Shown piece by piece: positions 1 through 7,890 of a DNA stretch of 24,669 bases (within the stretch, counting starts at the first letter, position 1; each line of letters opens with the position of its first letter). The DNA is taken from contig JANXAA010000002.1 in assembly GCA_025061865.1 (NCBI GenBank), forward strand, positions 1 to 24,669, given 5' to 3'. The translations under genes and the position numbers were made by a program. The notes under the pieces are model-generated. The model worked only from the letters and a program-made list of their open reading frames with translations, did not search any database and was not told where the DNA came from. The stretch comes from Acidobacteriota bacterium (lineage in GTDB: Bacteria > Acidobacteriota > HRBIN11).

Positions 1-605
1 ACCAGAGACTCGCTCAATGGCAGGGCGGCGTATAGTCCGAAAGAGGCTGCCAAGATGACACACGGGGCCAACGTGAAGAGGATGGGGTCCGCTCCGGCTG
101 GAATGATGTCCTCCTTGTTAAGAAGCTTGATACCGTCGGCTAGCGTTTGAAGCAGGCCGTACCAGCCCGTCTCGGTCGGGCCATAGCGATTCTGGATGTG
201 ACCCGAAACTTTCCGCTCCCACCAGACCAAGAAGAGGACGAGGACCGTGATCAGGGCTAGAACGACAACGACCCCCAGCAACGACAAGATGAGGTAATGG
301 ACGCCCCGGGGCCATTCTGAAAAATGCCACCGCTGGAGCCAGCCCAACTGCTGAATCAAGTACATCCCACCGATCCCGGCCAAAGCCAAACCGGCCATGA
401 CGCCTAACAACATCCAGAAGGGGATGGTCAGACTAGCCACGACGTCGGCCACCCAGTGCCGAGCCCGGAGGGCCTGGACCAAGATCAAGGCTCCCAGGAA
501 AGCCAAAAACAGGCCAAACCAGAAGGCGACATCCCATAGAAGGGTCGTCGGGATCGCGACTTCGCCAGCACTCAGACGCTGCAGAGCTTCAAGAAGACGC
601 TCCAT
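1..605 (-). CDS. nuoH: NADH-quinone oxidoreductase subunit H (partial, C-terminus outside window)
   Basis: This is the membrane subunit of respiratory complex I that forms the quinone-access site at the junction with the peripheral arm. About 201 N-terminal residues are present. Hydrophobic segments run from about residue 20, followed by the family signature near residues 130-165: a WERKVSGHIQNRYGP stretch, then a GLLQTLADGIKLLNKED stretch, both diagnostic of NuoH/ND1. The start is ATG at 603-605, giving MERLLEAL. It overlaps the end of nuoA by 17 bp, so the two are probably translationally coupled. The rest of the gene lies beyond position 1. Direct adjacency to nuoA is unlike the common A-B-C-D-E-F-G-H order. 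Confidence 0.95.
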   Translation of the reverse strand, partial: MERLLEALQRLSAGEVAIPTTLLWDVAFWFGLFLAFLGALILVQALRARHWVADVVASLTIPFWMLLGVMAGLALAGIGGMYLIQQLGWLQRWHFSEWPRGVHYLILSLLGVVVVLALITVLVLFLVWWERKVSGHIQNRYGPTETGWYGLLQTLADGIKLLNKEDIIPAGADPILFTLAPCVILAASFGLYAALPLSESL

Positions 606-1038
606 CGGTCCGCACCTCCTGGGTCACGGCTGAAACGACCGAACCTGCCTGATCCATCGGCCGGGGCTTGTCCCACACAAGGGCCTCCTTCCGCCAAGCA
701 TAAGCCAACCCAAAGAGAAGGATGACGATGAACACCAGGACCTCGATAAACCCAAACCAGCCGAACTCTTGAAAGACGACGACCCACGGGAATAGCAGGA
801 CGACCTCGACGTCGAAGACGACAAACGCTAAAGCCAGCAGGTAGAACCGGTGATTAAACTGGATCCAGGCCCCGCCGACGGGGTCCTCACCGCATTCGTA
901 GGCGACGTACTTCTCATGCGTCCGCACGTGGGGGTGAATCAGATGGGACAGGACGACATTCAGGATGACGAAAGCCATCCCGCCGATAAATAGGATTAAG
1001 CCCGGCAGGTACATCCACAGCGCATAAGAATCCTGCAT
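589..1038 (-). CDS. nuoA: NADH-quinone oxidoreductase subunit A
   Basis: This is a small membrane subunit of complex I with three transmembrane helices. The 149-aa protein has a first helix at about residues 10-32, the conserved loop with YECGEDP near residue 48 (the family's ECG motif), and the second helix motif FVVFDVEVVLLFPW near residue 73, whose buried acidic residues are family hallmarks. The third helix is at about residues 95-115. The C-terminal tail of about 30 polar residues is somewhat long for the family and overlaps nuoH. The ATG at 1036-1038 is preceded by a purine-rich GGAAGGGAAG stretch. A strong promoter lies upstream, so nuoA is the first gene of this operon. Confidence 0.96.
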   Translation of the reverse strand: MQDSYALWMYLPGLILFIGGMAFVILNVVLSHLIHPHVRTHEKYVAYECGEDPVGGAWIQFNHRFYLLALAFVVFDVEVVLLFPWVVVFQEFGWFGFIEVLVFIVILLFGLAYAWRKEALVWDKPRPMDQAGSVVSAVTQEVRTDGASS

Positions 1039-1080
1039 GAGTCTTCCCTTCCGATGGGGGATTCAAGAATGGTGCTCTCC

Positions 1081-1109
1081 AACATAGGGCAATGACCCAC
1101 GCCTGTCAA
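1081..1109 (-). promoter_or_regulatory. Sigma-70-type promoter of nuoA-nuoH
   Basis: On the minus strand a perfect -35 TTGACA (1104-1109) is followed by exactly 17 bp and a -10 TATGTT (1081-1086, 4 of 6 consensus bases). Transcription would begin near 1074, about 36 nt before the nuoA ATG. No operator-like repeat is evident. Confidence 0.75.
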
Positions 1110-1439
1110 GCTTCCTTCCAACCTGACCGCTTAGCCCTTCGGAGGTCGCAGACCCCGTCCTGTGCGGAAGCTTCCGAGACCCCAGGGACGAGCCTCGAGT
1201 CCTATCGGCTCAGATGGCCGTAGACGAAATAGCACCATTCCATCAGGTCGGGGCCACTTGACGAGGGTTTCCGGGAGATGGAGAATAAAGCCTGACGCGA
1301 GGCCCTTCGGGAGGGACGGACCGCTTCGAATCGTCGTCGACCCCCGGCAGAGAGGCCCAATCCTTAGACCTGGGCCGCCGATACGATATGGGGTAGAATG
1401 CCTGCCTCGACCCATACCTGCCCGACGCCGAGTCCTACC
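1110..1439. other. Intergenic region between divergent nuoA and the glycosyltransferase gene
   Basis: Together with the nuoA promoter, this gap separates two divergent transcription units. It contains a candidate plus-strand promoter at 1258-1286. Overlapping open frames of about 100 codons on both strands (1131-1467) are low in hydrophobic core, rich in Arg/Pro/Gly, and resemble no family. I read them as chance open frames in GC-rich DNA. The short-period repeat arrays seen in the other gaps are not obvious here. Confidence 0.5.
1258..1286 (+). promoter_or_regulatory. Candidate promoter for the glycosyltransferase/YfhO unit
   Basis: TTGACG (1258-1263, 5/6 of the -35 consensus) is separated by 17 bp from GAGAAT (1281-1286, 4/6 of the -10 consensus). 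It lies 150 bp upstream of the chosen start. A second -10-like TAGAAT at 1394-1399 lacks a recognisable -35; if it were used, translation would have to start at 1440. Confidence 0.35.
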
Positions 1440-2714
1440 ATGCACGCGCCGGTCGACCTCTCGGTAGTCATCCCTGCATTCGATGAGGCTCCCAACCTGG
1501 CGGTTTTATTGCCCCAACTTCGTGAAGTCCTCGACAGACTCCAAATCCGTTATGAGGTCTTGATCGTCACACCTGGCCCCGATCGGGAGAGCATAGCGGT
1601 CTCGACCCAGTTCGGGGCCCGCGTCCTGGAGCAAGTCGAGCCGGGTTACGGAGGTGCGTTGCGGACCGGGTTCGCGACGGCTCAGGGCGCGTATCTGGCC
1701 ACGATGGACGCAGACTTATCGCATCGACCCATATTCCTTCTGGACCTGTGGTCTCACCGCCACGACGCGGAAGTCCTCATCGCTTCCCGGTACGTGGCAG
1801 GGGGAAGTGCCCGGATGCCCTGGGGACGTTATCTGTTGAGCCGTATCCTGAACTCCCTCTTTAGCCGTTGCCTCGCCTTACCGATCAGAGATTTATCGAG
1901 TGGTTTTCGTCTTTATAATACACGGGTACTCCGTAGCCTCGCCCCCCAGGGTCGAGATTTTGACATTCTACCCGAAATCCTTGTAAAGGCTTATTCTGAG
2001 GGCTTCCGGGTCCGAGAAATCCCCTTCCATTATGCACCCCGCCGCCACGGGCAATCCCATGCGCGGATCATCCGCTTCGGCCTGGCTTATTTGAAGACGC
2101 TGGGAGCCCTGTGGAGATTACGGAATTCTATCCTCAGCGGCGACTATGACGACCGGGCCTACGATAGCCGTATCCCCTTTCAGCGCTATTGGCAAAGGAA
2201 AAGGTTTCGATACGTTAAAGAGCTTATCGAGGGTCAAGGCGCCGTCCTGGACGTCGGATGCGGATCCAGTCGTATCATCGGGGCACTGCCACCGGGCAGT
2301 GTCGCCCTCGACATCCAGATGCGGAAGCTGCGTCATGCTCGGAAGTTCTCAAAACCCCTGGTCCAAGGTTCCATCCTGGGCCTACCCTTCGCCGACGGGA
2401 CCTTCCCTTGTGTCCTCTGTTCGGAAGTCATCGAACACGTGCCCAAGGTACCCGTCGTGATCGATGAACTTTGCAGAGTCCTGGCCCCCGGAGGACGCTT
2501 AGTCTTGGGAACGCCCGATTACAGTCGCTGGGAGTGGAGGTTCATCGAAAGCCTCTACCGCCGATTGGTCCCCGGCGGCTACGCCGATGAGCATATCGCC
2601 CATTACACACGTCGGGAGTTGACGGAATTGTTTGAACGACGTGGCTTTACGATAGAAGCCGTCCGCTATATCGGTCGCAGTGAGCTGATCTTAGCCCTTC
2701 GCAAGCCCCGATAG
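1440..2714 (+). CDS. Glycosyltransferase family 2 (DPM1-like) fused to SAM-dependent methyltransferase
   Basis: This is a 424-aa two-domain protein. Residues 1-230 form a GT-A glycosyltransferase: the N-terminal LSVVIPAFDEAPNL strand, the MDADLSH metal/nucleotide-sugar motif near residue 95, and a GFRLYNTRVL segment typical of polyprenyl-phosphate mannosyl/glucosyl synthases. No transmembrane segments follow. Residues 265-424 form a class I methyltransferase: SAM-binding VLDVGCGSS, a CSEVIEHV motif IV region, and LAPGGRLVLGTP. The expected reaction is transfer of a sugar from NDP- or GDP-sugar to a polyprenyl phosphate; the methyltransferase acceptor is unknown. The ATG at 1440 is preferred because the GT fold begins immediately after it; an in-frame ATG at 1398 would add 14 low-complexity residues. 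The gene ends 20 bp before the YfhO-like gene, suggesting a shared pathway. Confidence 0.88.
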   Translation: MHAPVDLSVVIPAFDEAPNLAVLLPQLREVLDRLQIRYEVLIVTPGPDRESIAVSTQFGARVLEQVEPGYGGALRTGFATAQGAYLATMDADLSHRPIFLLDLWSHRHDAEVLIASRYVAGGSARMPWGRYLLSRILNSLFSRCLALPIRDLSSGFRLYNTRVLRSLAPQGRDFDILPEILVKAYSEGFRVREIPFHYAPRRHGQSHARIIRFGLAYLKTLGALWRLRNSILSGDYDDRAYDSRIPFQRYWQRKRFRYVKELIEGQGAVLDVGCGSSRIIGALPPGSVALDIQMRKLRHARKFSKPLVQGSILGLPFADGTFPCVLCSEVIEHVPKVPVVIDELCRVLAPGGRLVLGTPDYSRWEWRFIESLYRRLVPGGYADEHIAHYTRRELTELFERRGFTIEAVRYIGRSELILALRKPR

Positions 2715-2734
2715 GGTATGGCCAAGCTCTTGGG

Positions 2735-5230
2735 GTGGCGAGGACCTACGTGCGAGCTTGGAACCTGAATGTTTCAAACCTAATCCATTGCTTGCATAAG
2801 GAGTCGATCGGGGCTCCCTTCTTCTTCCTCGCCGCAACTGTCGTGTTTTTCTTTCCCGCCTTCTTCCTGGGCCATGTCCCGACGGCTATAGACATAGCCC
2901 ATGCCTATTGGCCCGTCTTTCGAAGACCCGGCGATAGCGGTCTACGGATTCCTAAAAACAGCCATATGATGGATATTGTCATATTTGAAACCTGGTATGA
3001 CCTCGGCCGACGGGCCTTGCGGCAAGGTGAATTTCCCCTCTGGAGCCCCTGGGACGGCTGTGGCGTCCCCCTGATGGCCAATATGCAATCGGCTGTCTTC
3101 TATCCGGGCACTTGGTTCGTCTACCTCCTGGGTCCCCGCCGGGGCCTGGCCCTGCTGTATGCCTTCAAACTCTTCTGGATAGGCCTGTTTACCTATATGT
3201 ACTTAAGAACGACGGGTGTAAGTACCGCCCCAGCCCTGCTGGGTGGTTTCGGCTTTATGTTCTCAGGACCTTCGGTAGGGTGGCTCTACTGGCCTCTCGC
3301 TAGCAACTTCTTCTTTATTCCCCTGTCGCTTTGGATTATCGAAAAATTTCTTATCTTGGAGTATCGACCCTACCGCTTTTTGGGCTTCTACGCCCTCGGC
3401 TGGGCGATGGCCTTTTTCGGGGGCCATCCAGAGACTCTCCTGCATATATCCGCCTTCGGGGCCTTCTACTGCCTCATTCGGTCCGTGACGCGGGGTTGTA
3501 AACGACTCTTCGCCCACATGGGAATTCTCGGAATGGCTCACCTCATAGGTCTGTCGGTGGCGGCCGTCCAGCTCTTCCCGGCCCTCGAATACCTCTGGCA
3601 CTCTTTTGAGTGGACGGCCCGGCAGGAATGGGCCCACCCCCCTGCCATAAACTGGCGACTAATAATCGGATCCTTTCTGCCCGACTTTTATGGGAACCCG
3701 TCAGGTACCCCCATTCGGTACTACGCACCCTTCCTGAGCCGGGCCTTGGGGCCATCCTTTGTAGGCAACTACAACGACGTCACTGGCGGATACGTGGGGA
3801 TTACCTTGCTTCTCCTGGGCCTAACCGGCGTCGCTGCCCTCGTCCGAAAAGACCCCTATGTGGCCTTCTTTACCCTGGCCCTCTCCGTGATAGGTCTCGT
3901 CGTGTACCGTGGCCCCCTCCTGTACTGGGTCGTCAATCGTTTGCCCTTATTTTCCAGGTCTTGGAATATGCGGTTGGTTCTGTTGATCAGCTTCTGTCTA
4001 GTCGTCCTGGCCAGTCGGTACCTCCAAGCCTGGCTGACCTCGATGCGTCCATCTTTGGCACTCCCGGCTGTCGTCGCCCTTGCGACCGTCGGGACCCTGC
4101 TTCTGCTATGGCACGCCAACTTCACCGTCCTGACCCGTCTCGACCTCCCCTATCCCCTGGCGCGCCTAGTGCCATTGCACGTCCTCTGGCTGGCTCTCAC
4201 CGTCGCTTTCCAGGTCCTCACGCTTGGGGCTCTCTGGCTCCTGCGGTCAGGCGGGCGGGCCTGGGGCTTCCTCCTCTTGGGGGGACTGGTCGGGACCCAG
4301 ACGATGGCCCACGCACGGCTGTATGCACCCCAGTGGCCCGCAGACCAAGCCCAGGCGCTTTGGGAAACCCCGCCTGGCTTCGCCGACATTCGGCGCCTCT
4401 CGGAAGCCGATCCGATGCCCTGGAGGACCACGGCCCTAGGGAGACGACCGTGGTGGGAATTCTATGGCCTTAAGATGACCACCTTGTATCCGGCCAGCTT
4501 AGGCGCCTATTACGGCATCCCCGACATTCGGCATTATGACGCCATTCAGGTCTACCGGTACCGTCGCTTACTGGGTCAAGTCGCCGCGGGTTACTTGTTT
4601 CACTGGATGGATTTGCGGGATATCCGGTCGGGCTTTTTGGACTTCGTGGGGGTCAAGTATCTGGTGGCCGACTTCGATCCCAACGCTGAGGACCCCGGCC
4701 ACTGGGCTCGGGTTCGAGCGTATAACGGCTATGCCTTGTGGGTTAATCGTCGAGTCCGGCCCCGAGCCTTCCTGGCCTCGGGCGTGACCTGGGTCAACAC
4801 CCCCGAGGAGGCCTTCGCCCGAGTGACGGCTCCCGACTTTGACTGGCACGGCCCGGTCGTCATCGAACGCAAGGGTGCTCGAGGATTCCCCGCCGGCGAC
4901 TATCCCGGCGAGACCCCTCGGGGCCACGTCCGCTTCCAGGTCTACCGACCTCATCAAGTCCGATTAGAGGTTTGGACGGATCGGCCCGCTTTCCTCGTCC
5001 TGACGGACACATTCTACCCCGGTTGGAAGGCCTTCGTGGACGGGCGGCCTACGGAGATCTGGGCCGCCAACTATGCCTTCCGGGCCGTCTACGTAGGCCC
5101 CGGCCACCATGAAGTCGAGTTTCGCTATGTCCCCATCAGCTTCATAGCCGGCGCTACGGTAAGCGGCCTGACCGCCAGTGGACTGGTCCTCTGGGGCATC
5201 CTACGACGGCGGTCCCAGGGGCCGACCTAA
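2735..5230 (+). CDS. YfhO-family polytopic membrane protein (GT-C-like)
   Basis: This is an 831-aa integral membrane protein. About 12 hydrophobic segments lie between residues 27 and 510, followed by an extracytoplasmic domain of about 280 residues and a last helix before an Arg-rich tail. The C-terminal part holds the family hallmark: LVLTDTFYPGWKAFVDG, then a NYAFRAVYVGPGHHEVEFRY stretch. YfhO proteins are GT-C-like; in Gram-positives they act with CsbB-type GT2 enzymes to glycosylate cell-envelope polymers from polyprenyl-linked sugars. The upstream GT2 fusion, 20 bp away, fits that donor-making role; a GtcA-type flippase is not in the window. The start is GTG at 2735; the ribosome-binding site is weak, and a start a few codons later cannot be excluded. 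The acceptor is unknown. Confidence 0.85.
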   Translation: MARTYVRAWNLNVSNLIHCLHKESIGAPFFFLAATVVFFFPAFFLGHVPTAIDIAHAYWPVFRRPGDSGLRIPKNSHMMDIVIFETWYDLGRRALRQGEFPLWSPWDGCGVPLMANMQSAVFYPGTWFVYLLGPRRGLALLYAFKLFWIGLFTYMYLRTTGVSTAPALLGGFGFMFSGPSVGWLYWPLASNFFFIPLSLWIIEKFLILEYRPYRFLGFYALGWAMAFFGGHPETLLHISAFGAFYCLIRSVTRGCKRLFAHMGILGMAHLIGLSVAAVQLFPALEYLWHSFEWTARQEWAHPPAINWRLIIGSFLPDFYGNPSGTPIRYYAPFLSRALGPSFVGNYNDVTGGYVGITLLLLGLTGVAALVRKDPYVAFFTLALSVIGLVVYRGPLLYWVVNRLPLFSRSWNMRLVLLISFCLVVLASRYLQAWLTSMRPSLALPAVVALATVGTLLLLWHANFTVLTRLDLPYPLARLVPLHVLWLALTVAFQVLTLGALWLLRSGGRAWGFLLLGGLVGTQTMAHARLYAPQWPADQAQALWETPPGFADIRRLSEADPMPWRTTALGRRPWWEFYGLKMTTLYPASLGAYYGIPDIRHYDAIQVYRYRRLLGQVAAGYLFHWMDLRDIRSGFLDFVGVKYLVADFDPNAEDPGHWARVRAYNGYALWVNRRVRPRAFLASGVTWVNTPEEAFARVTAPDFDWHGPVVIERKGARGFPAGDYPGETPRGHVRFQVYRPHQVRLEVWTDRPAFLVLTDTFYPGWKAFVDGRPTEIWAANYAFRAVYVGPGHHEVEFRYVPISFIAGATVSGLTASGLVLWGILRRRSQGPT

Positions 5231-5270
5231 ACGCAAAGTTCCCGTTTAGGCGGCGATTCGATTTCTTTCT
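5226..5270. terminator. Hairpin terminator between convergent genes
   Basis: A perfect 8-bp inverted repeat, CCTAAACG (5226-5233) and CGTTTAGG (5243-5250), has a 9-nt loop. It overlaps the stop codon of the YfhO-like gene and is followed on the plus strand by a T-rich stretch (5260-5269). It could serve the plus-strand unit and possibly the convergent gene. Confidence 0.5.
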
Positions 5271-5285
5271 GAATAACGGTCGATC

Positions 5286-5936
5286 TTAGAGTCCCCCGGG
5301 GCGGAGCTTGCGCAGGACCCGTTCGATGCGGTCACCAGGCCGTTCCAAGATGGCCCGGTGGCGCTGAAGGCGCCAGGTCGAGTCTTCCGGCGACGTCCGT
5401 TCCTGGGCCGTATCCATGACCCAGAGGAGGATACCGACGGGGCCGGACCTCCGGATGACCTCCCACCAGGACTCGCTTCCCGGGCGGACGACCCACGCCC
5501 CGGTTTGCTGATAGAGGACCTGCCGTCGACGAGGCGTTGCCGGCACGGGAGAAGTTATCAGGCAGGGGGCCGCCACGATGTCAGCGGCGGCTTCTGCTCC
5601 GGGTATCGGGGCCGGCCACAGCGTCTCCAAGACGTCCGGGACAGAGAGTCGGAGGACCGCCGTGGCCATCAGGACGTCCCCGATGGCCAGGGAGGGACTC
5701 AGGGCATGGGCATAACCCGTCAGGACACGCCAGACGGCCCTTCGCAGGAAAGTCGCACCCTGGAGAGACCCGGGACTCAGTTCCATCACCCAGAGTCCGA
5801 CAGCCGGCCGGTCGGGCCGGACCCAATGAAAGTAGCCCCATCCAGAGACCGAACAGTCGCACGGGAGCCACAGCCCATACCGGCGGACGACCTCCGCCTC
5901 ATACACGGCCTCACATATGACCCAGCCCACGTGCAT
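5286..5936 (-). CDS. Hypothetical protein, 216 aa
   Basis: I do not recognise this protein. It is soluble in appearance, rich in Trp (about 11), Val and Arg, with three Cys (residues 8, 26 and about 144) and no clear signal peptide or transmembrane helix. The middle part has an alternating hydrophobic pattern that looks like a folded domain; the C-terminal 50 residues are highly charged and may form helices. The minus-strand reading is chosen over overlapping plus-strand frames because the latter are Arg/Pro/Gly-rich with no hydrophobic core. The ATG at 5934-5936 has an AAGG about 7 nt upstream. The gene follows rlpA on the same strand across a repeat-filled gap and faces the YfhO-like gene. 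Confidence 0.6.
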   Translation of the reverse strand: MHVGWVICEAVYEAEVVRRYGLWLPCDCSVSGWGYFHWVRPDRPAVGLWVMELSPGSLQGATFLRRAVWRVLTGYAHALSPSLAIGDVLMATAVLRLSVPDVLETLWPAPIPGAEAAADIVAAPCLITSPVPATPRRRQVLYQQTGAWVVRPGSESWWEVIRRSGPVGILLWVMDTAQERTSPEDSTWRLQRHRAILERPGDRIERVLRKLRPGGL

Positions 5937-5980
5937 CCCATACCTTGAAGTCAGACCTTTCGTACATCCGCTCGATGGGA

Positions 5981-6057
5981 GGTCTTGGGGGTTGGGTGTG
6001 GGGTATCAGGAGTCAGGCCTTCCTGACTCTGAGCCGGACCCTTGGACACCCCACACC
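5981..6057. repeat. Inverted heptad array with central palindrome
   Basis: Six consecutive 7-bp words, each starting GG, run on the plus strand from 5981 to 6022 (GGTCTTG, GGGGTTG, GGTGTGG, GGTATCA, GGAGTCA, GGCCTTC). They run into a perfect hairpin, GAGTCAGG-CCTT-CCTGACTC (6010-6029). The downstream half carries reverse-complement words such as CCACACC (6051-6057). The whole fills the gap between rlpA and the 216-aa gene. There is no T tract, so it is not a standard terminator. Confidence 0.65.
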
Positions 6058-6070
6058 GAGCGTCGAATCC

Positions 6071-6481
6071 CTATCTTTCCACCCGCTGAAGGACCTCGAC
6101 CCGGACCGGGACGACGCCCTTGTCGACCATCCCTAGGGCCCGGGCGGCCCCATATGAAAGGTCGATGATCCGGTCCGGCCGATGGGGCCCCCGATCGACG
6201 ATGCGGACGACGACGGTCCGTCCGTTCTCCAGATTCGTCACCCGGACGTAAGTCCCAAAGGGAAGCGTCGGATGCGCCGCCACGGAGGCGTGCATATCAA
6301 AGACCTCGCCGCTGGCCGTCGGCTGGCCATGCCGCTCCGGACCATACCACGAGGCCAGACCTACGAGGGGAGGTCTGGCCTCCGTCCACCGAGGCTCCCG
6401 ACCGGCACATCCGACGACTATGGCCAGGGTCAGACCCAAAAGCCCGATGGCTTTGGCGAGCTCCCACTTAGCCTGATACAC
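6071..6481 (-). CDS. rlpA: RlpA-family lipoprotein (septal ring lytic transglycosylase family)
   Basis: This is a 136-aa secreted lipoprotein. A hydrophobic signal segment (residues 9-23) ends in a lipobox, IVVGC, so Cys25 would be lipidated. Residues 40-133 form a double-psi beta-barrel of the RlpA type: GLASWYGPERHGQPTASGE, then PFGTYVRVTNLENGRTVVVR and IVDRGPHRPDRIIDLSYGAA. Family members cleave or bind denuded glycan strands of septal peptidoglycan. No C-terminal SPOR domain is present, so this is the short form. It is downstream of actF on the same strand, separated by a 155-bp repeat-filled gap, and has no evident functional tie to ACIII. Confidence 0.92.
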   Translation of the reverse strand: MYQAKWELAKAIGLLGLTLAIVVGCAGREPRWTEARPPLVGLASWYGPERHGQPTASGEVFDMHASVAAHPTLPFGTYVRVTNLENGRTVVVRIVDRGPHRPDRIIDLSYGAARALGMVDKGVVPVRVEVLQRVER

Positions 6482-6502
6482 GTCTGCCCTCCGACGATGA
6501 GT

Positions 6503-6621
6503 CCTGGGTGCTGGGTGTTAGATGGCAGGGATATCAGATACAAGATGCAAGAAACAGGATCCAAGCCCCGCTCGCCAAAGTGCAACCAGGATCTTGCATC
6601 CTACGCCCTGTACCTCGCATC
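6503..6621. repeat. Mirror-image pair of 7-bp word arrays
   Basis: On the plus strand, 7-bp words run from about 6503 to 6564; the last five are GATATCA, GATACAA, GATGCAA, GAAACAG, GATCCAA (6530-6564). After 22 bp, five words of the same family run on the opposite strand at 6587-6621 (minus-strand reading GATGCGA, GGTACAG, GGCGTAG, GATGCAA, GATCCTG). Each of these arms is exactly 35 bp. The pair fills the gap between actF and rlpA. The 11-mer at 6508-6518 recurs in inverse at 20858-20868. Confidence 0.7.
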
Positions 6622-6636
6622 TCGATGTGCCACTCG

Positions 6637-7890
6637 TCATTCGCTACTCTCGGGGTCCGATGGCGGGAGGGAAAGCCATCCGGTCAGGGCCAAGAATGAT
6701 AGGCCGTAGGCGCCTAAAAAGCCCATCGTGATCAAGACTTCCGGCCATCCGAAGGGAAGCGTCCCGCCGACCCCACTTCCCCGCCACAAGGAGGGAACGA
6801 CCAGGAGGTACCGCTCCATCCACATCCCGACGGCCACGACGGCGCACAGGGCCCAAAGGCCCCCCGGCCGCCGCTTCAGCGCCCGACTCAAGCCGGCGAC
6901 GAAGGGAACGACGAAACCGAGCACCAGGACTGCCCTTGCCCAGCCGGCCCATGGCGCCGTCTTCATCCGTAAGATTACAAAGCCTGCCTCCTCGGGCAGG
7001 TTAGCGTACCAGATGGGCAGATACTGAGACCAGGCGAGATAAGCCGTCAGCAGACAGAAGCCGAACACGAGCTTCCCCAGGTCATAGAACTGGTCGGCCG
7101 TAAAGGGGGACATCGAGCCCATCCGCCGATGAAGCCCGACAGTCGTCAGGCCGATGAAAGCCAGGCCAGCGTACAAGTTCCCTACAAAGAAGTAGCCCCC
7201 AAAGAGGGTGCTCGACCAGGTGGGGTCCAGGGACATCACCAGGTCCCAGGCCAACAGGGTGAAGACGACCCCGTATAAGATGAGGACGGTCGCCGCCAGA
7301 ACGGTGGCCTGCCGACGCCGGCGCGCCGCCATGTGGTCCAGCGCTCGGACGATTTCTGCCTCCCAGACGGCCTCTACGTTCGACGGCGCCGCCGTCCCGG
7401 GACCGGGGCCCGAAGCTCGGAAGACCAGCGCCGGAAGCCAACTTCGGTAAACGAAGCCCAGGCTCACGCCATACAGGACCAGCAGGCCCAGACCATTGCG
7501 CAAAAAGAGAAATGAGACGTTTAGCCACCCCGTCTTGCCTGGGACCGGCGCCCGGACCCAGGGAAAGAGGACCTCCCGGCCTAAGTAAAGGACCCAAAAC
7601 AGAAGGAAGGAGACCGGCAAGAAGGCCGCATGGGCTTCGGCTACCCGCCGCACGAAGCGGCTCCACCGGGCATCCGTCAGGTGCCAGACGGCGGCCCACA
7701 CGACACCGGCCTGGGCGACGCCTGACCAGAAAAGGAAGTTTACGAGGAATGTCTGCCAGGTCCGCAGACGGTCAGACCCCGTGGCCCCTGCGATAAGAGC
7801 CGTCGTCCCCACGGCCAGCAGGAACAACAGGCCGCCGACCACCCCAGCCGGCCGTCCGGATACTGGTGGGACCCGAGCTCGCCGATTCAT
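6637..7890 (-). CDS. actF: Alternative Complex III subunit ActF (quinol:cytochrome c oxidoreductase membrane subunit)
   Basis: This is a 417-aa polytopic membrane protein with about ten hydrophobic segments, of the NrfD-like ActF family. Visible features include NFLFWSGVAQAGVVWAAVW near residue 51, WDLVMSLDPTWSSTLFGGYF near residue 220, and PIWYANLPEEAGFVILRM near residue 300, all typical of ActF. In ACIII it forms part of the membrane core that supports quinol oxidation and possibly proton movement. The ATG at 7888-7890 overlaps the actE stop (ATGA arrangement), indicating tight coupling. It is the last act gene; no cytochrome oxidase gene follows in this window, unlike many ACIII loci. Confidence 0.93.
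   Translation of the reverse strand: MNRRARVPPVSGRPAGVVGGLLFLLAVGTTALIAGATGSDRLRTWQTFLVNFLFWSGVAQAGVVWAAVWHLTDARWSRFVRRVAEAHAAFLPVSFLLFWVLYLGREVLFPWVRAPVPGKTGWLNVSFLFLRNGLGLLVLYGVSLGFVYRSWLPALVFRASGPGPGTAAPSNVEAVWEAEIVRALDHMAARRRRQATVLAATVLILYGVVFTLLAWDLVMSLDPTWSSTLFGGYFFVGNLYAGLAFIGLTTVGLHRRMGSMSPFTADQFYDLGKLVFGFCLLTAYLAWSQYLPIWYANLPEEAGFVILRMKTAPWAGWARAVLVLGFVVPFVAGLSRALKRRPGGLWALCAVVAVGMWMERYLLVVPSLWRGSGVGGTLPFGWPEVLITMGFLGAYGLSFLALTGWLSLPPSDPESSE

Noticed and set aside
1131..1467. Overlapping open frames of about 100 codons on both strands upstream of the glycosyltransferase
   Set aside because: Both are Arg/Pro/Gly-rich, lack a hydrophobic core and ribosome-binding sites, and overlap each other; chance open frames in GC-rich DNA.
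5358..5948. 196-codon plus-strand frame antisense to the 216-aa gene
   Set aside because: Composition is Arg/Pro/Asp-rich without folded-domain pattern, and it runs into the intergenic repeat; the minus-strand frame is more protein-like.
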